Assembly (NCBI GenBank): GCA_964059195.1
Contig: CAXKWD010000005.1
Location: 147,651,265 to 147,715,264 of the forward strand
Length of the DNA: 64,000 nucleotides
Direction: 5' to 3'
Origin: Ectobius pallidus
Lineage: Eukaryota; Arthropoda; Insecta; Blattodea; Ectobiidae
Under the pieces are notes generated by a model. It was not told where the DNA came from. It saw nothing but the letters and a program-made list of their open reading frames with translations, and ran no database searches. The position numbers and the translations under genes were made by a program. How positions within the stretch are numbered: the stretch's first letter is position 1; every line of letters starts with the position of its first letter. This document shows, one piece after another, positions 24,516-37,875 of this stretch.

Positions 24516-25538
24516 CAGTAGAACTTGGTTATAGCGACATCTAAGAGACCAGGAAAATGCGACATAAAAGCTATAAAAATAATAAAACTGAAGATGAAAA
24601 TTAAAGAAGAAATTTGTGATGTCCTAAGCAAGTGTCACTATAAAAGTAATAAAACTGAAGATGTAAACTGAAGAAGAATTAAATTGGCATTATTGTGATG
24701 CATACTTTACATACTACATATGACTACAACGTTATTTCCAATTTTATCATACAACTATCATGAGAAATAAAAAGTCAGTAATTGAAACAATACATAGCCT
24801 ACTCACAGTTACAAACAGAGACTGAAGAGATCTGCAATTTTTGTCGTCTTCCTTTTAGCGAACTACTTCACCTGTAATCTGTGTTCAATTTCTACTAGAT
24901 CACACATTATTTGCAGAATTTCTGATGTAGCTTTTTAAAAATGATTATCCCCTTGAATCGTTCAAGGAAATTCACTTAATATCGACACATTCATTTCAAC
25001 TATCACTTTTTTGTTGAATCCCTTTAATAATGCTTTGTCTGTGATATTGCATTCTAATTTCCTTAGCCGCTTAATTTTCATTCCATTTTTTCTTTTCTGA
25101 AAGTACCAGTAATTTTACCTGTTTTCCCTGGCCTGCTAAATTGACCATATACACTATTCTCTGTAAGGGATTTTTGACAAAAAGAAAAAAAGCACGGGTG
25201 CATGGATGTCTGCATTCCACAAGCTATCTGCTATTAATGACTTTCAAGCCCTTTACCTGGACATTAGGTTTTGGTCAGTGAATACAATAGAATTGCTGTA
25301 CTCTGTTGAAAATTATACTTAAAAAAAAAAAAAAAAGATTGCCAAATGTTGTAGTGATGAGTTTCTTTGAAATTGAACTATAGGAAAAAATTGCATTTAA
25401 AGTTGAGACTAGAGAATGTTGAGGTACATCATATGGAGAAAAACATGTCTTATGAGGAATTAATTGTTAACTACTGAATGTTTGTTGTTATAGACGAGAT
25501 GTCACACAAACCAAGGTCATTATAACAAAGTTCTACTG
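24516..25538. mobile_element. pogo/Tigger-like DNA element in the last intron
   Basis: The ends are inverted: cagtagaacttggttatagc at the left and the complement of tataacaaagttctactg at the right, about 20 matched bases. The left flank is TA; the right is TG, so one TA target base may have mutated. The interior of about 1 kb has internal direct repeats (aataaaactgaagatg twice near 24580-24670) but no transposase frame. It lies just upstream of the last Cav3 exon. Confidence 0.7.
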
Positions 25539-25611
25539 TGTGCTGTGAGACTTCCCTAGCATCTTCTTAGTCCATGCTATAAACTATAAAACTCTCTCTC
25601 TTTTGTCCAAG

Positions 25612-26607
25612 CTGCTTCCTGGTAGTCCCAAGGAAAAGTCGCACAAAACTCCAGTGAGGCGGGTTGGCAGTGACCCTCCTACTCGGGCAGAATTCTTGTC
25701 GGTCCCAAAGCTTCAGCAGAGGGACATGGGGAGTACAAAACGTCTGAACCTCTCTGAGCTGCTGGTGAACAACAATTCCATTAGAGATAGTCGCCATGAC
25801 CTGTGGCTTCATCCACATGGTCAGCAGCAGCTCGGCAGTCCATCTTCTGCAGCACCTTCAGAAGATGTATCTCCGGAGTGTGTTTCCCCAGCAGTAATGT
25901 TGGTACCACCTCCTTATGGCGCTGCCACAAGGTCGGGAAGTCTTCAGCTATCCCCATCGCCCAAGTCAGCAACAACCACCCCTGAGGAAGATGGTGACAC
26001 AGACTATCAAATTGAACCTAGTCCTCATGAAGTTGTTATAGATGTTCCAAAAAGGACTCCAGTTTTTAATTACAGTGTCGATTCTGAAACAGACCTAGAA
26101 CATGCTCCAAGGTTTGGTTATAATTTAAGAAGTATGAGTGGGTCGTCATCTGACGTTCAGGCTGACACCGATGCAGGAAGTGGGGATACGAATCCTCGAC
26201 AAACAAGTACTGATACCACCCAACCTTACACATCTGAAACTGATACGGTTGATACAGTTCCAAGCTCTTCCCAACCCTCGGTTGAGGATAACCCTTCAGA
26301 TGCTCAGACCCAGATGTCGCCTCCCGAAGTGAGTGTCGAGACTATAGCAGTTCCTATTATAGGAAAGCCACCATTGATGGAGGCTGATACAAGTGCCGGT
26401 GAAGAACAGGAGGAAGTTTGTGTTAGGGACACAAATTTAAGTAGTGATTCTCTTGTAGACCATGAAGAGACTTCACAGCTCGGTATGGTTGAAGAAGGCT
26501 CGCCTATATTTGGTGATAAAGACAGTGGATCTAAAGAAAGACTTGTAGTGAGTTCATCAGAAGAATATTGTGATGAAGAACCAATTTCTCAAAGTTCGGA
26601 CAAATGA
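25612..26607 (+). CDS. Ca-alpha1T: Cav3 last exon: distal C-terminal tail and stop
   Basis: The exon follows a strong pyrimidine tract (ctctctcttttgtccaag) and reads 331 residues to TGA. It starts in phase 0, matching the previous exon. It is rich in Ser, Pro, Asp and Glu with no recognisable domain, and looks disordered. One patch near its start (KEKSHKTPVRRVGSDPP) is basic and could be a phosphorylation or partner site; that is inference. The three-exon tail may lack an extra exon in 22221-25611 that I cannot see. The reading frame is open for about 1 kb in an AT-rich region, which supports it as coding. Confidence 0.88.
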   Translation: MLPGSPKEKSHKTPVRRVGSDPPTRAEFLSVPKLQQRDMGSTKRLNLSELLVNNNSIRDSRHDLWLHPHGQQQLGSPSSAAPSEDVSPECVSPAVMLVPPPYGAATRSGSLQLSPSPKSATTTPEEDGDTDYQIEPSPHEVVIDVPKRTPVFNYSVDSETDLEHAPRFGYNLRSMSGSSSDVQADTDAGSGDTNPRQTSTDTTQPYTSETDTVDTVPSSSQPSVEDNPSDAQTQMSPPEVSVETIAVPIIGKPPLMEADTSAGEEQEEVCVRDTNLSSDSLVDHEETSQLGMVEEGSPIFGDKDSGSKERLVVSSSEEYCDEEPISQSSDK

Positions 26608-26685
26608 CACAGAAAGTTTACTCGCTATAGAACTACAAATAATTGATTATAATTATAACTGTTGAGACTGGATTAAATTTAAAAA

Positions 26686-26691
26686 AATAAA
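26686..26691 (+). terminator. Poly(A) signal of the Cav3 gene
   Basis: An AATAAA hexamer lies 79 bases after the TGA stop in an AT-rich 3' untranslated region, and is the first such hexamer after the stop. The true cleavage site would be some 10-30 bases downstream. Confidence 0.65.
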
Positions 26692-28646
26692 GAAAGACTT
26701 AGAGACAAAATATATTTTTATTTTTTATGTACGTTTAGACTTTGGTAAAGATGAAATTTAGTTTTAATGTTTCAATAATGACACACAAGTTGATCATTTA
26801 TCCCCCTCCATCGTCAATGTGGTGTTGTATACTGTTGCTTTAGAAATACAGGAAAAACAAAAGAAAGTTTACAATAGTAAGAAAATTCTTCAGAAAACTT
26901 TTCCAGAAAAAAATTGAACTTGTCTGTTGTGAAATAGACTTGCAGAATAGTTCAAATACTGCACCCCTAAATGCAGAATTTTCCAGGCATAGTGTGATTT
27001 TAGTAACAAAATTATTTAATTTCTTTGTAGTAATCAAGCTGACATCCATCTTAAATACTTCATGGTTATCTAATCAGTTTATCCGTCTCATGTTGACACA
27101 TATTTGCATAAATGTGATCGGCATCACATTTATCTATTTGTTATGATAGTGATTATCAAAGAATGTGCTGTGTGCACAGAATGTTGTAGATAGGTTTGCC
27201 ACCTTTCAAGGATCCCTCGGCTGGGCAACTCTCACGTACACAGAACAGAAAACAATTTTGGAATTTAAAAAGTCATTCTTATAAGAAAAGAATCATTATG
27301 CAATACAATACTACAATATGTAGATTTCTAATTTATTGTGTGTTCTCTTTGCTGCTTTCAGCAATCCTTCACTTTCAGTGTATTTTTCTTTCCTAAATTT
27401 AAATAATTGTGCACAACTTTCACCCTAATTTAAAGATCTCTCTTTTTTAAGTCCATTAACATCCTGTTTCTTTCTTATGACCACTGATTTTTAATTAAAC
27501 TGAAGATTCTTTCAGTAAATGATTTACTCAAAGGAACTGAAAGGATGAGTGGTATCAGCCTCAGTAATTAGAAATGAACATTGTCAATGGTGTTTGGTGC
27601 TTGAAAAATCCTACCCGAATCTAATCTTCTAGTCTAGTCCAGGGTAGGCATCAATCATATCGCACCCCTGGTGGAAGACTGCCACAAGTCAAAAATAACA
27701 TTTTTTCAGGAGGAGCATTTAAAGATTTTGATTCAATATGAAAAATAGTAAATATTACTTTAACACAAAATTGCTGCCACTTCCGGACAAGAACACTGCC
27801 ATAATATCGGTTTTACGGGCTTGCATATGATAAAAAAACTGAGATGTGGCAGTTTTCTGCTATTTGAAATATCAGATCCTATTGAGAAGAATACTGAATT
27901 ATATGCTGTAGAATCCTTATCGTTACGATTTGGGTTGTGCCACTTTTCCAGGACATGGACATGATGACAAGCACTTATAAGTAACTAGTTATCTAAAAAT
28001 TCAATTTTTTTGACTTATGGCAGTCTTATTGTTGTGGCTAAGTACGTCATTAGCAGCTGGCATTTACTTTGTGGTTCAAGTTCAAAGTCAACGCTAGGTG
28101 GGACAAAAAGTGTGTCCTGGCGCTCTTTGCCTAGGATCCAGTATACTGTGTTAAATTCCAGAACAATCCCACCGAAAACTGGATGGGTGGCAACCCTAGT
28201 TGTAGAAAAAAGAGTGACTATATCTTTTTATGTTCTCAGTCATTTCTCATGACCTGTAACATACTGGTATAATTGAGAACAAACTTTATTATTAAAACGT
28301 ATCTTGCATCTTACAATAAAATTTCCTTGCAACAGCTCTATATATTATTATATAATATTAGTTTCAAAAAAGTGACCTGTGGCATTTTCTATGTTTACAT
28401 GTTGATTCAATTAGAACTGAAGACTGTATGATATCTGCACCCAGTATAAACCTTGTATACATGGGACTTCCCAGGGTGTAAGGAATCTTATACAGTTAAC
28501 CAACTAGGATAGCTGTCACTATTACATGTCTTCATTTTCTTTAAGTAGACCAGAATATATTAATATGCAATGGTACAGCTAAATTGTGAAAACAGTTATC
28601 TTCATTCGGTGCAATTTTAAAGCTATAAATTTTATTAATATACTAT
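26692..28646. other. Intergenic AT-rich DNA, nothing recognised
   Basis: No gene, RNA or closed transposon is recognised on either strand. All open frames here are under 90 codons with no familiar motif. Confidence 0.5.
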
Positions 28647-29256
28647 ACTAGCAGGTGCCCTCAGCTTTGCCCGTGATTTTAAATAATTTATTTAAGAGCA
28701 AAATAATTTAAACATTTTTTCTATCACACGCGAATCATTCATAAACTAAACAAATAATAATAATAATCATGAAACAGCTAAAAATATGGCTTTGGAGTGC
28801 ATTCCACAATTAGAAAATGCCGCCTGGGGAAAAAACAAGACCTCAGATTCGAGTTCCCTGCCCCCCCCCCCCCCAAAAAAATGCCCTGCATAGTGAGTTT
28901 CATCAAAATTGTTCAATTTTTTCCCATTTAGGTCTACATTCATTATCCCTCTTCAATTCACTATGCAAAAAATCTGATCTAAGTGCATGCTCGCCATCTC
29001 ATAACATTATAAATAAATTAATCCACCAGACCAAGGCCACCTGCATTTAATTTTACAATTTTGAAATATTTTAGCATAAACTTTTACTTTGATAGCACAA
29101 AAAATTCACGCTTTCTGCCAGTTTTTCTCTCATAACTCGTGAATGAAAGCAAAAATTAAAAATCGGTTTATCTATGTTCAAAATTTCAGATCTCTGCATG
29201 CAGTAAATTTTGCTGGGCATTGCGGACAAATAAACACTTCCTCTTATTATATAGAT
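28647..29256 (+). repeat. RTE/SINE-like 3' repeat, dispersed copy
   Basis: A fourth copy of the family seen at 15216-16808, starting actagcaggtgccc and ending tattatatagat. It keeps the ctcagattcgagttcc and cataactcgtgaatgaaagc blocks and the gcggacaaataaacacttcc end. A run of 14 or so Cs interrupts it at about 28861. Confidence 0.8.
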
Positions 29257-29364
29257 TATTTTAATTAATATAAATTAGGAACTCCACCACTAGTGTCCGT
29301 GATCCGAGCTGCGGAAAACAAAAGAGTAACGATTGTCGCAGTGGTAAAATATCCCTTTGTAGGA

Positions 29365-29575
29365 GAAGATTCAATATGGCACATATCAAGCCCCGTGCTA
29401 TTCAGTATACTGCTGCTAAACTAATATAATTGTTCCTAAGATAACCTTTTTGTAAAATATCATTACATGGGTCATAACGAACCCTGCACTATTCAGTATA
29501 ACCTGTCACTGACCTAGAATTTACCTGTCACTACTTACCTTAATGCAGAAGCTTTTTTACCATTCTACACCTTTT
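29365..29575 (+). repeat. Interspersed repeat, copy 2
   Basis: The partner of 14618-14800. The block order and orientation are kept, with extra sequence in the middle (29440-29490). It lies just downstream of an RTE-like copy, as the first copy lies just upstream of three. Confidence 0.7.
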
Positions 29576-31324
29576 GTTACACTGAGAAGTCCAGTGCCTT
29601 TGTTTGTAATCATTTCTTAAGATAACTCCTACTAATACTGATTTATGATCACAGTATCCCATATGAAATACCACGCCAGCACGGCATGTCATGTTGTTTA
29701 TAATGCATAGACTACTTGAACAGCTGCAGAGTTCAATCAGCAGATAGTCATGTTTGTAACATTGGCGACATTGTACACTTGGTTCCACTCGGTATGGCCT
29801 GGCTCTAACGGCAGTCACGTTATTCTGAAGTTTACCATAACATTGATATATTGTGGTCTACTTAAAGAAAATGAAGACATGCAATAGTAACAGCGATATG
29901 AATCAGATATTATGTAAATGTATTCAGTTAAAGAAACAAAATGACTAATAAAATCATCAGCTATTTAAGGATCCAGGTGTGTATGTCAATGGATTAAAAC
30001 AAATTTGTTCACTCGTATCCAATGGTTTGAATTTGAAACATTTAGTGCATTCCTCCCCTTGTTTAAATACTGAATCATCGGAATGCAGAAAGATATTCAG
30101 ATCAGTTTGAATCCACAATGTAAACATATTCATTTTGGGAAAGCAGGACAAACTGTTAAGGCATTTCAACTCTGTTACCTAAAAGTAATGAAAATCGCTT
30201 ATTATGTTACATCATATTTTATCAACATGGACCTCAAAAAAATTCTGTATATTACAACTACGGTCTGTATAGTAAAGCAAATACAATCAGTGAAAAACAA
30301 TAAGATATTTCATAAGAGAAATAAATGTTAAAATTGCATAGAAGGTAGGCATATGAAATGAAAATTAGTATTATCTACTTGAATTCTAAGATTTACAAAT
30401 GTTACAAAATTTTCTTAATACTAAATATCACCTGCCATTCCAGACACATTTTGGACATACTCAGACATCCAAAAATTTTATTTTGTAATAGTTTACAGGA
30501 ATAGCTAGCTATCATCTTGTTTCACTTTTGGGCCGAATAGAATTAAGAAATAAACTAAATTTAATTTTAAAATGTTCTATAAATACAAAATTAAAAGACC
30601 ATCGATTCCAGAGGTGTTTGCACCTGGTTCAGTGTTCCTTGCCTTAAGTTACTGTAAAATCAATTTTTTCTTAAATCTAATAATTATTCCCATCAATTCA
30701 TCCCACCTCCAATCACTTTACAACCTTGTGTGTTTCACTCCTTAAGTAATCTCCACAATTATCTAGTTCATCACACCCTGTTTCTATTTTGTACTCAATT
30801 TCAAAATCATCCAAATTTTCATCACTGCTGCTGTCTATCTCACTCTTACTATCACAGATTCTAATATTACTACCAGGCTTCTCGAAAATTCTGAAGAATT
30901 TTGTTTCGGTTAACCTGCATGGAGTATGGGAGAATATCATCATTAAATATTACTATCTTAATTAAGGGATGCAAAATATTTCACAGTCAAAGATAATGCA
31001 AGTCACTTTCACGTTTTAGCTCATGCGATAACAGTCAAGTCAAGGTTAGCGGTCTTCAGTTTGCGCAGTCCTAATAGTTCAAACCCCGAGATGGCAGAGA
31101 ATTTTCAAAGTGTAGACTCTTGGCAAGTAGGATGTCAGGTTGCCGCCAGTAAAAAAGCATTACCATATGTACAGGGGTTCTAGGTTTGAGGGGTTCATCT
31201 GGTGTTGAATAAATTAAGTGTTTGTATTTAGAGAATGCTGTTAAAGCTGTGGACATATCATGATGATCCAGAAGTCCTTTTCACCTGTCCTTGATACAGG
31301 GCTCCCCTGCAAAGAAGATTTCAC

Positions 31325-31360
<36 letters not shown>

Positions 31361-31842
31361 AAATACATCAGTTGGTATGTGCCACCAATTTAGACGATTT
31401 GTGCATTTAGAGTTTTAGAATAGGATCCTTTCTTTGCTAAGGGATGGAGTAAGAGAGTAATAGAATTCTTAGTGATTAATGAAGTCACCCATATGCTTAA
31501 ATAATACTCTCACAAATACAAGAGTAATTCAACTTCAGATATGCCTTAATATCTAAACAAATAACTTGTGATGTCACTTCAAAATACATTAACCTACTAA
31601 AGGCTTACTGAAGCCCAACATCTTACCAAAAAAGTAATTACAGATTGATTGATTTTCATAGGAGCAGAGTTTAAGTCCATTGTGTCAATGAAATTTGTAC
31701 CACCCCTCTCCTCGATAAAGATCAGTGTCCCTGTTCCTATTAACTCCTTTTTAACGAAGAACGTCATAAAGTAATAATTTACACAAGTAGGCTTAATATC
31801 AGCATGTGAAAGGAAATACTATTTGTCAACATTCAAGGTAGT
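29576..31842. other. Intergenic DNA, nothing recognised
   Basis: AT-rich sequence with a 28-base T run at 31329-31356, possibly the tail of a minus-strand retroelement that I cannot identify. A 76-codon minus-strand frame at 30713-30943 is acidic but matches nothing I know. Confidence 0.45.
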
Positions 31843-31971
31843 TACTGTCTGGCTGCGAGCTGAAGGCCGAGCTAGCGTTCCCCCACTACCTTACCATGCG
31901 CTTGCATTTACTGTCTATGTCTTTCCCCCACTATGCCACCAGCTCGGCCTTCAGCTCACAGTCAGACAGTA
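31843..31971. mobile_element. Short MITE with 30-bp inverted repeats
   Basis: Bases 31844-31873 and 31941-31970 are inverted copies with two mismatches (arm core gagctgaaggccgagct). TA dinucleotides bound both ends, as expected for a Tc1/mariner-type MITE. The loop is about 67 bases and pyrimidine-rich. Confidence 0.8.
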
Positions 31972-34294
31972 CTTGGGTTCTCAATGTTTTGAATTGTTCA
32001 CTTTCTGGGAATAATTATATAGTCTTCTGGCTGGATGGCAGGCCGGAATCAAGATGGAAATAGAAGTGTGGAAGTGGTACCCACATTCCAAACCCCTTCC
32101 CTGAAAAGCCTTTTTTTTACTAATTTAACGGCAATTTGCATTGCTTGGGGATTGTATACATAACATTTTTAATATCATAAATGTAGTTTAGACAGTGACA
32201 TAGCAATAAAATAAATATTTAGGCATAAATAAAAAACAACCATTGACTATTTCTTCACACAAAAGAAACATTAAACGTAACTGAAAGCAGAGTATGTGTA
32301 ATTTAGTTAATGTGTTGCAATGTCTTTTGTATTTTAAGAGTTTTGTAATTTATAAAATACATTCCCCTATTAAAGGATCACCTTTCTGAAAGGCCAATTT
32401 ACTGTGGGACTAACAATGATTTCCAATAAATGTCTTACTGTATACTGACTGGATCAGCACAATTAATTGTGCTTAGGCATTTGTTCTCCCAAAATAGAAA
32501 TAACTATATATGAAGGAAAACTTGGATTTCTTTACACAAATGTTATTCGGTTATGTGTTATAATATTGGTTAAACACAAAAAGTGTAAGGCAGTATATTC
32601 ATCAATATAGGCCTATTGATTCTTTTTTCCATATGTTAAAACATTACATTTAGTTATTTATGATTGGTTATTTTTGGAAAGTTTATATATAAATATCACA
32701 TGCTTGTCCAGTTTCTAGTAACCAGGTTTTTCTAGCGTGTGGTCATTTGTAAAGAACTGTTATATTTGCGGAGAAAAATTTTCCTTAGCGAAATATTATA
32801 TGAAATTTATCTTCTTTAAAAATCTTTTAAAGAGATTCAAGTGTCTTAACAACGTGCTTTGCTTCCCACTTGTTAATATACTGTAATTAATTCTCATTTT
32901 ATTGCCTTGGATAGGCCTACATCTATCAACCTAGGGGAATGAATCTGTGAAATAGATACTTTGTGATTCTACTTATAATATGTATTTATAGTTTGTATTA
33001 CCATGGAGTCAATCCAAATACGTCATAAATAGATTCTTTGATAGTAATCATTTTAATGCACTGTCTTTAATGTTACAAATTATGAGTATCACTAACAGTA
33101 ACTCTGTACTTATTCAGTCGTGTCACTGGGTGCTTAAGTTAAGGGATGATTAATGCAACATTTGTTACTGTTAATGGGCATTTATTAGGCTTTCGCAGGA
33201 TGCTTACCGGTATCACACTCTGGTGATTAGCAAAACAAATACTGGCATTAAAATTGTCGATTACTGCAACAAAACATATTACACAAAATGGTGGTATTAT
33301 GAAGTCGTAACTTTTCTATTTGAAGAAGACAGTCCAGAAATGATTGCTAGGCTACTAGTTTTACTTATTAAGTACCAGCATTAAATATTAATAATTCCAA
33401 ACTACTGAACCTTAAGTTTGGCTCCCTGTTGAACCAGTTAATGCCTATCTTTGAATGTTATGTAGACCTACTGCTAGGATCAGTCAAACTAGTACCAAAT
33501 ATGATTTGTAGATCTATTTCAAAATGTGACAATCTCTAAAAATGCCTTGATGAGAGAGTTCTGCATTGGGTCAGGTTATGGGACCATGAGAAACCTATTA
33601 TTACCTACACAATTTGAAATAATTTGATAAATTAACTTCCTGAATCTCAAAATTTATAAAATACCAGTCGGTAACATAATCCTTAAATTGTTGTCAATGT
33701 TTAATATTTTTATGGAATCAATTCATTGGCATTTTAAATAAAGTTTTAAAAGAAACTAGTAAGTAATATTGTAATATAACATGTACCGGCATGTGCAAAG
33801 AAATAACATTAAATTTTTAAATATCATAATGGAACTTTTAAAAAGAAATTCAATTATTTATGATACAAGGGCTAGGAGAAGAATTTTACTTTGTGAGTAG
33901 GTAAGTTTGCAAAACGAGCTTGTAAGGGCAAATGAAGCAATCCTACAAGCAAAATGAAATAATTTTACTACCAGTAGCATACACTATTTTATGGACAGGC
34001 GTTAATATTTGTGAGATAACACTTTTAATACGTACATTGCAGCCTTTTTGGGAGCTTTACAGCTTGTAAATTCTCTTGCTGCCTAGTATGCACTTGTGCA
34101 GACAAAGGTTATTGATTTCTCGTACATGACTGCCAATGTAAGATATGAAATGGACAACTTTTCAGCCAACAGTGGCATAATTTTCTCCTTTTAAATATTA
34201 TTGTCTACCATTAAAAGTGATTCTTTTACCTTTGGCTGTCTAAAATCAGTATATTATTCAACTAGTCTATATTTGCTTCATTAAGATGCGAGTT
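31972..34294. other. Intergenic AT-rich DNA, nothing recognised
   Basis: No gene, RNA gene or closed mobile element is recognised. Confidence 0.45.
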
Positions 34295-34560
34295 GTCTGC
34301 CACCATGGGTGTATAGGTAGCATACTTGCCTTTACGGTCCAGATTCGATTCCCAGCTGAGTAGTGTGTTTTTCAGTAATGAAAATCCCCGAGTTCAGGAC
34401 TGGAGATCACCCAGGAAAATTATAGCCTATATTAAAAAAGCCTTAAATTAAAGTGGTACTGCTAGAATAGGGTATAGGGTATTCACAATAGATCTATTAA
34501 GGTTGCAGTGTTGAGCACCCGAAGGGCTTACGCTATCCCTCATTAATCTAATCTAAGATG
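34295..34560 (+). repeat. tRNA-derived SINE, family C
   Basis: The head atgggtgtataggtagcata resembles an A box and agattcgattccc at 34341-34353 is a B box at the usual spacing, followed by a body with gaaaatccccgagttcagga. It ends attaatctaatcta, a short repeated tail. The same ATTAG motif is found in an inverted setting near 2905-2925, possibly another copy's end. Confidence 0.7.
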
Positions 34561-35383
34561 CGAGTTTGTTAACGAAACGAGCAGAAGAGGGAAGTTCTTA
34601 TACTTGAAGGTCAAGGAAAAACATGCAAATTTGCAAAATCCGCACCCTAGTCATTACCTTCATCAGTCGGTTACGCACCAAACCATTCTTCAGTTCTTTA
34701 CAATTAGATGGAACTTTTTTTTTTACTATAGATCATCAGATTTTTATTTTTGTCTGCCTGAAAGTACAAAAGACATTCAGGTCAAAAGTATTGAGTAACT
34801 TAATTTTAAAATTTAATAATTCATTTAATTGAATACGCTTTCTGTGCAATGACTAATACATAGGAACCGTATTTTTCGGTAACAGTGATAAGTGCAAAAT
34901 ACCAATATTAAGCAAACTGAATCCATGAAATATTGCAAAATTTGATTGTGTGAAATGTCTAAATAAGCGCAAAATACATCCGTTCTGTACTTAAATTGAG
35001 AAATGTGTACAAAAATTTGATTATGGCAAAGAGTAAGGAATGTATGCTATTCAGTGATCATGACATACTCCTTTTCTGCTACCTCTGTGCTGAGTTTGGA
35101 ATCCTATGTTAGCTTGTGCCAAAGAGTGTAGATTAAACAGATTTTGTATTTTATCCTCAGTAGTTGGCACTTTTGTGCCTATAAATTATACCATGTTAGG
35201 TCATATAAATGCCCACTTCATGACTTTTCTTTCATTTAGCATATTTTTTTTAACTACAAACTGAGTTTATATATGAATTTGAAAGATTTTAAAGAACATT
35301 ATCATCTCAAATGTGGCCATTTCTTGTGGTTCTATAAAAGAACACAGCGTGCAGAGTTTCATAGCACTGAATTTGTTATGATA

Positions 35384-35430
<47 letters not shown>

Positions 35431-37288
35431 TTAATTCCACATTCCCTGGATGAGTAAAAGTCATGCATTCGAAAGTGAAGTTAGATCTAGCAACACAACT
35501 TCCTAAGGTTAAATGCAGATATTAATTATTTATGTAGGAAGTTGATGCTAGTGAAGTTATTGTGAAGTTTTAACGCTTACTTCACTTTCAATCCTTTTTT
35601 AGGACTAGTTTTGGGAAACATTGTTTTTCCCATCCTCAGCTAATGTCCGACTACTATTTCCTGATCCTAGGTTTTTGCAGGATGAATTTCTTGATCAAGT
35701 AAATGGATGAAAGAAATTCAAAATTCTTCTTTTAAGGATGAAGACTTTTTCCCCGATTTATGAACCCTAAACTGTAAAGGTCGGGGGGGGGGGGGACTCT
35801 GTTAGTTTTAGCTATCATTCAGATCAATTAAATTAACTTACCAATTCATATCACAGTTATATACAGCATAAAGGGCCTTTCCCATGGTAGGGATTCTATA
35901 ACACATTTGCCGCACTTAATGTTATCATTAGAGATTATATCTTTTTTTGACATTATCCCTTCAGAAATTTATTTACAACAGGTAGACAATTCTTCAGAAA
36001 TATGTACTGTAGTTGATAATTAATGGAGATGATTAGAAGTAGCATGAGACTGTGCTTATTATTATCTTCATAACATTTGTTTTCTTACCTTCTTTGTATC
36101 AAATCTATACAATATTGAAACAATAATTACTGCAGTTTATAAGGTTTGTTGCACTAAGTTGTTCATGCATAGTCAGATAAATCCCGGTACATATAAATGG
36201 ATTTGACTGTATTGAAAAGATATAAAATTATGAAAACCTGACTCATGCAGGACTTTGTCTTCTGTTGTAAAATGTATCTATTGTAGTTAGTTATCTGATA
36301 AAACCTCTGCTTATTTATGCATTCCTTAGCAGTATCACTACCATTAATTTCAAGGTGTAATGTTACAGCGAAAATGGAAGTTTCAGTGATGGTACACCAT
36401 TCCTAATGATGGTACACCTTCACTGGCCCCCTTTAGTGTAAGTGGATTATTGATCCTAAATTTTGCCAAACAATACATATTCACTAGGGATAGTGCACCA
36501 TCGCTAGTGATTGTATACCTTCACCACCCCAAGGTAAAGAATGTGAACAAATGTACTGCAATAACAAAACATAGTCATCCTTCGGAAAGTCATTTTTATT
36601 TCATAACATGTAAAAATCAGATTTGAATATTAAAAAAATCAAGTGTTGCATTGAAAGTTGCATTTAAGTTTAGAAAATAAAATAGTACAATTAAAAATTA
36701 ATTTATTGCATCTCAAAGTCTGACGCTTGTGCTGGCAATTGCATTTCAAGAATCCCTGGCCGCTTCCTGCTTTAATTGGGGTTTTTTTAAGCTGATCTCC
36801 TTGAAAACAGAAATTAATTATATTGTTCTTAACCTTTTTCTTTTTACCGTTACTGACTTAAAAATTTGTCACCTTAAAAGCTATATATAAGTGGAAATAT
36901 AAGATCAATCTTTATATAAGATGTAAGGATACATCCACAAGATAGGATTATCATTCACGAAAAGTAGCCATTCCACTAAAATCATCCTCATTAATTTCAA
37001 ACTTATAGCTCATCGATTATTTCACTTCAAGATTACATTATATTAATACAGAATTTCAGTTCTGAAAGGGCTAAAGTAATTTGCAATTATTTAAACTTTT
37101 AATTACGGGGATTCCGTAAAAGCAGGAATGTTAACACATGATTTTACTATATCTATATCTAATTTTTAAAGATCTCATTTTGGTACATATTTATTCTATC
37201 TTATAACTAATTTTTTGTTCGGTAGTGTTTTATTTTTATTTTTTTCGTCATCCTTTTTCCGTTTATGCATCCACGCTGGAAACTAATA
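34561..37288. other. Intergenic DNA with microsatellites
   Basis: Contains a pure (AT)n run at about 35390-35427, a G run near 35781, and four loose repeats of gatggtacacc-like sequence at 36385-36530. No gene is recognised. Confidence 0.5.
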
Positions 37289-37875
37289 CAGTGGTACCTC
37301 GAGATACGAGTGCCCTAACATACGAGTTATTTGAGATACGAGCTGTGGAGCGAGCGAAGTTTTGCTTTGAAATACGAGCGACATTTGAGATACGAGGAAC
37401 GGCCAGCTGCGACGCTGCACACAGCCCACCAGTTTACTGCGCCTGCGCCTCGTGCGTCTCTCGCATTATCCCACGTATTCCCCCAGTGTGCTTGTTTACC
37501 TCGCTGTCGAAGCATCTTTGCTAAGTTTTTCTAGGGCTTTGCGCTTTTTGTGCATGTACATACTTTATCACATTCCTTTTGATAACCATTGGTCCGAAGA
37601 AAGTGTAACAAATATGTATGTACACTTTATAAAACCAGTTTTTTTGCTTTACATTCTCTTTTATTATGTTTTTATACAATATTTGTCATTTATAAATACA
37701 TTTTTCTTATTCAAAAACACGTAACAAAAACAATTGGGGGTAGCATTTTTGGGGCTGGAACGGATTAATGGCATTTCAATTAATTTCAATGGGAAAAATT
37801 GCTTTGAGATACGAGCAAATTGACATACGAGCAAGGTTACGGAACGAATTAAACTCGTATCTCGAGGTATCACTG
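37289..37875. mobile_element. pogo/Tigger-type MITE
   Basis: It begins cagtggtacctcgagatacg and ends with the near complement (cgtatctcgaggtatcactg), flanked on both sides by TA. These termini closely resemble Tigger/pogo family ends. Inside, tacgag-type motifs repeat near both ends. No transposase frame, so it is non-autonomous. Confidence 0.85.

Larger units (their letters stand above)
1954..26607 (+). other. Ca-alpha1T: Gene span: T-type (Cav3) calcium channel alpha-1 subunit, 3' part
   Basis: Thirteen exons give 1,080 residues from the start of IIIS1 to the stop. The protein is the pore-forming subunit of a low-voltage-activated calcium channel in the plasma membrane. Both visible selectivity-filter positions are aspartate (SSRDGW in repeat III, ATGDNW in repeat IV), matching the EEDD filter of Cav3 rather than EEEE of Cav1/Cav2 or the NALCN pattern. 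S4 segments carry arginine or lysine at every third position. No EF-hand/IQ region follows IVS6; an acidic helix begins after HLEESHKQ, as in vertebrate Cav3. All introns begin GT and end AG and phases agree throughout. Repeats I-II and the promoter lie outside the window. The first exon seen begins with one base of a split codon, so the preceding exon must end with two bases of it. Family assignment is from remembered Cav3 sequences and is very secure. Confidence 0.96.

Noticed and set aside
31329..31356. T run taken as the tail of a minus-strand retroelement
   Set aside because: No retroelement body could be recognised to its right; it may be a plain homopolymer.
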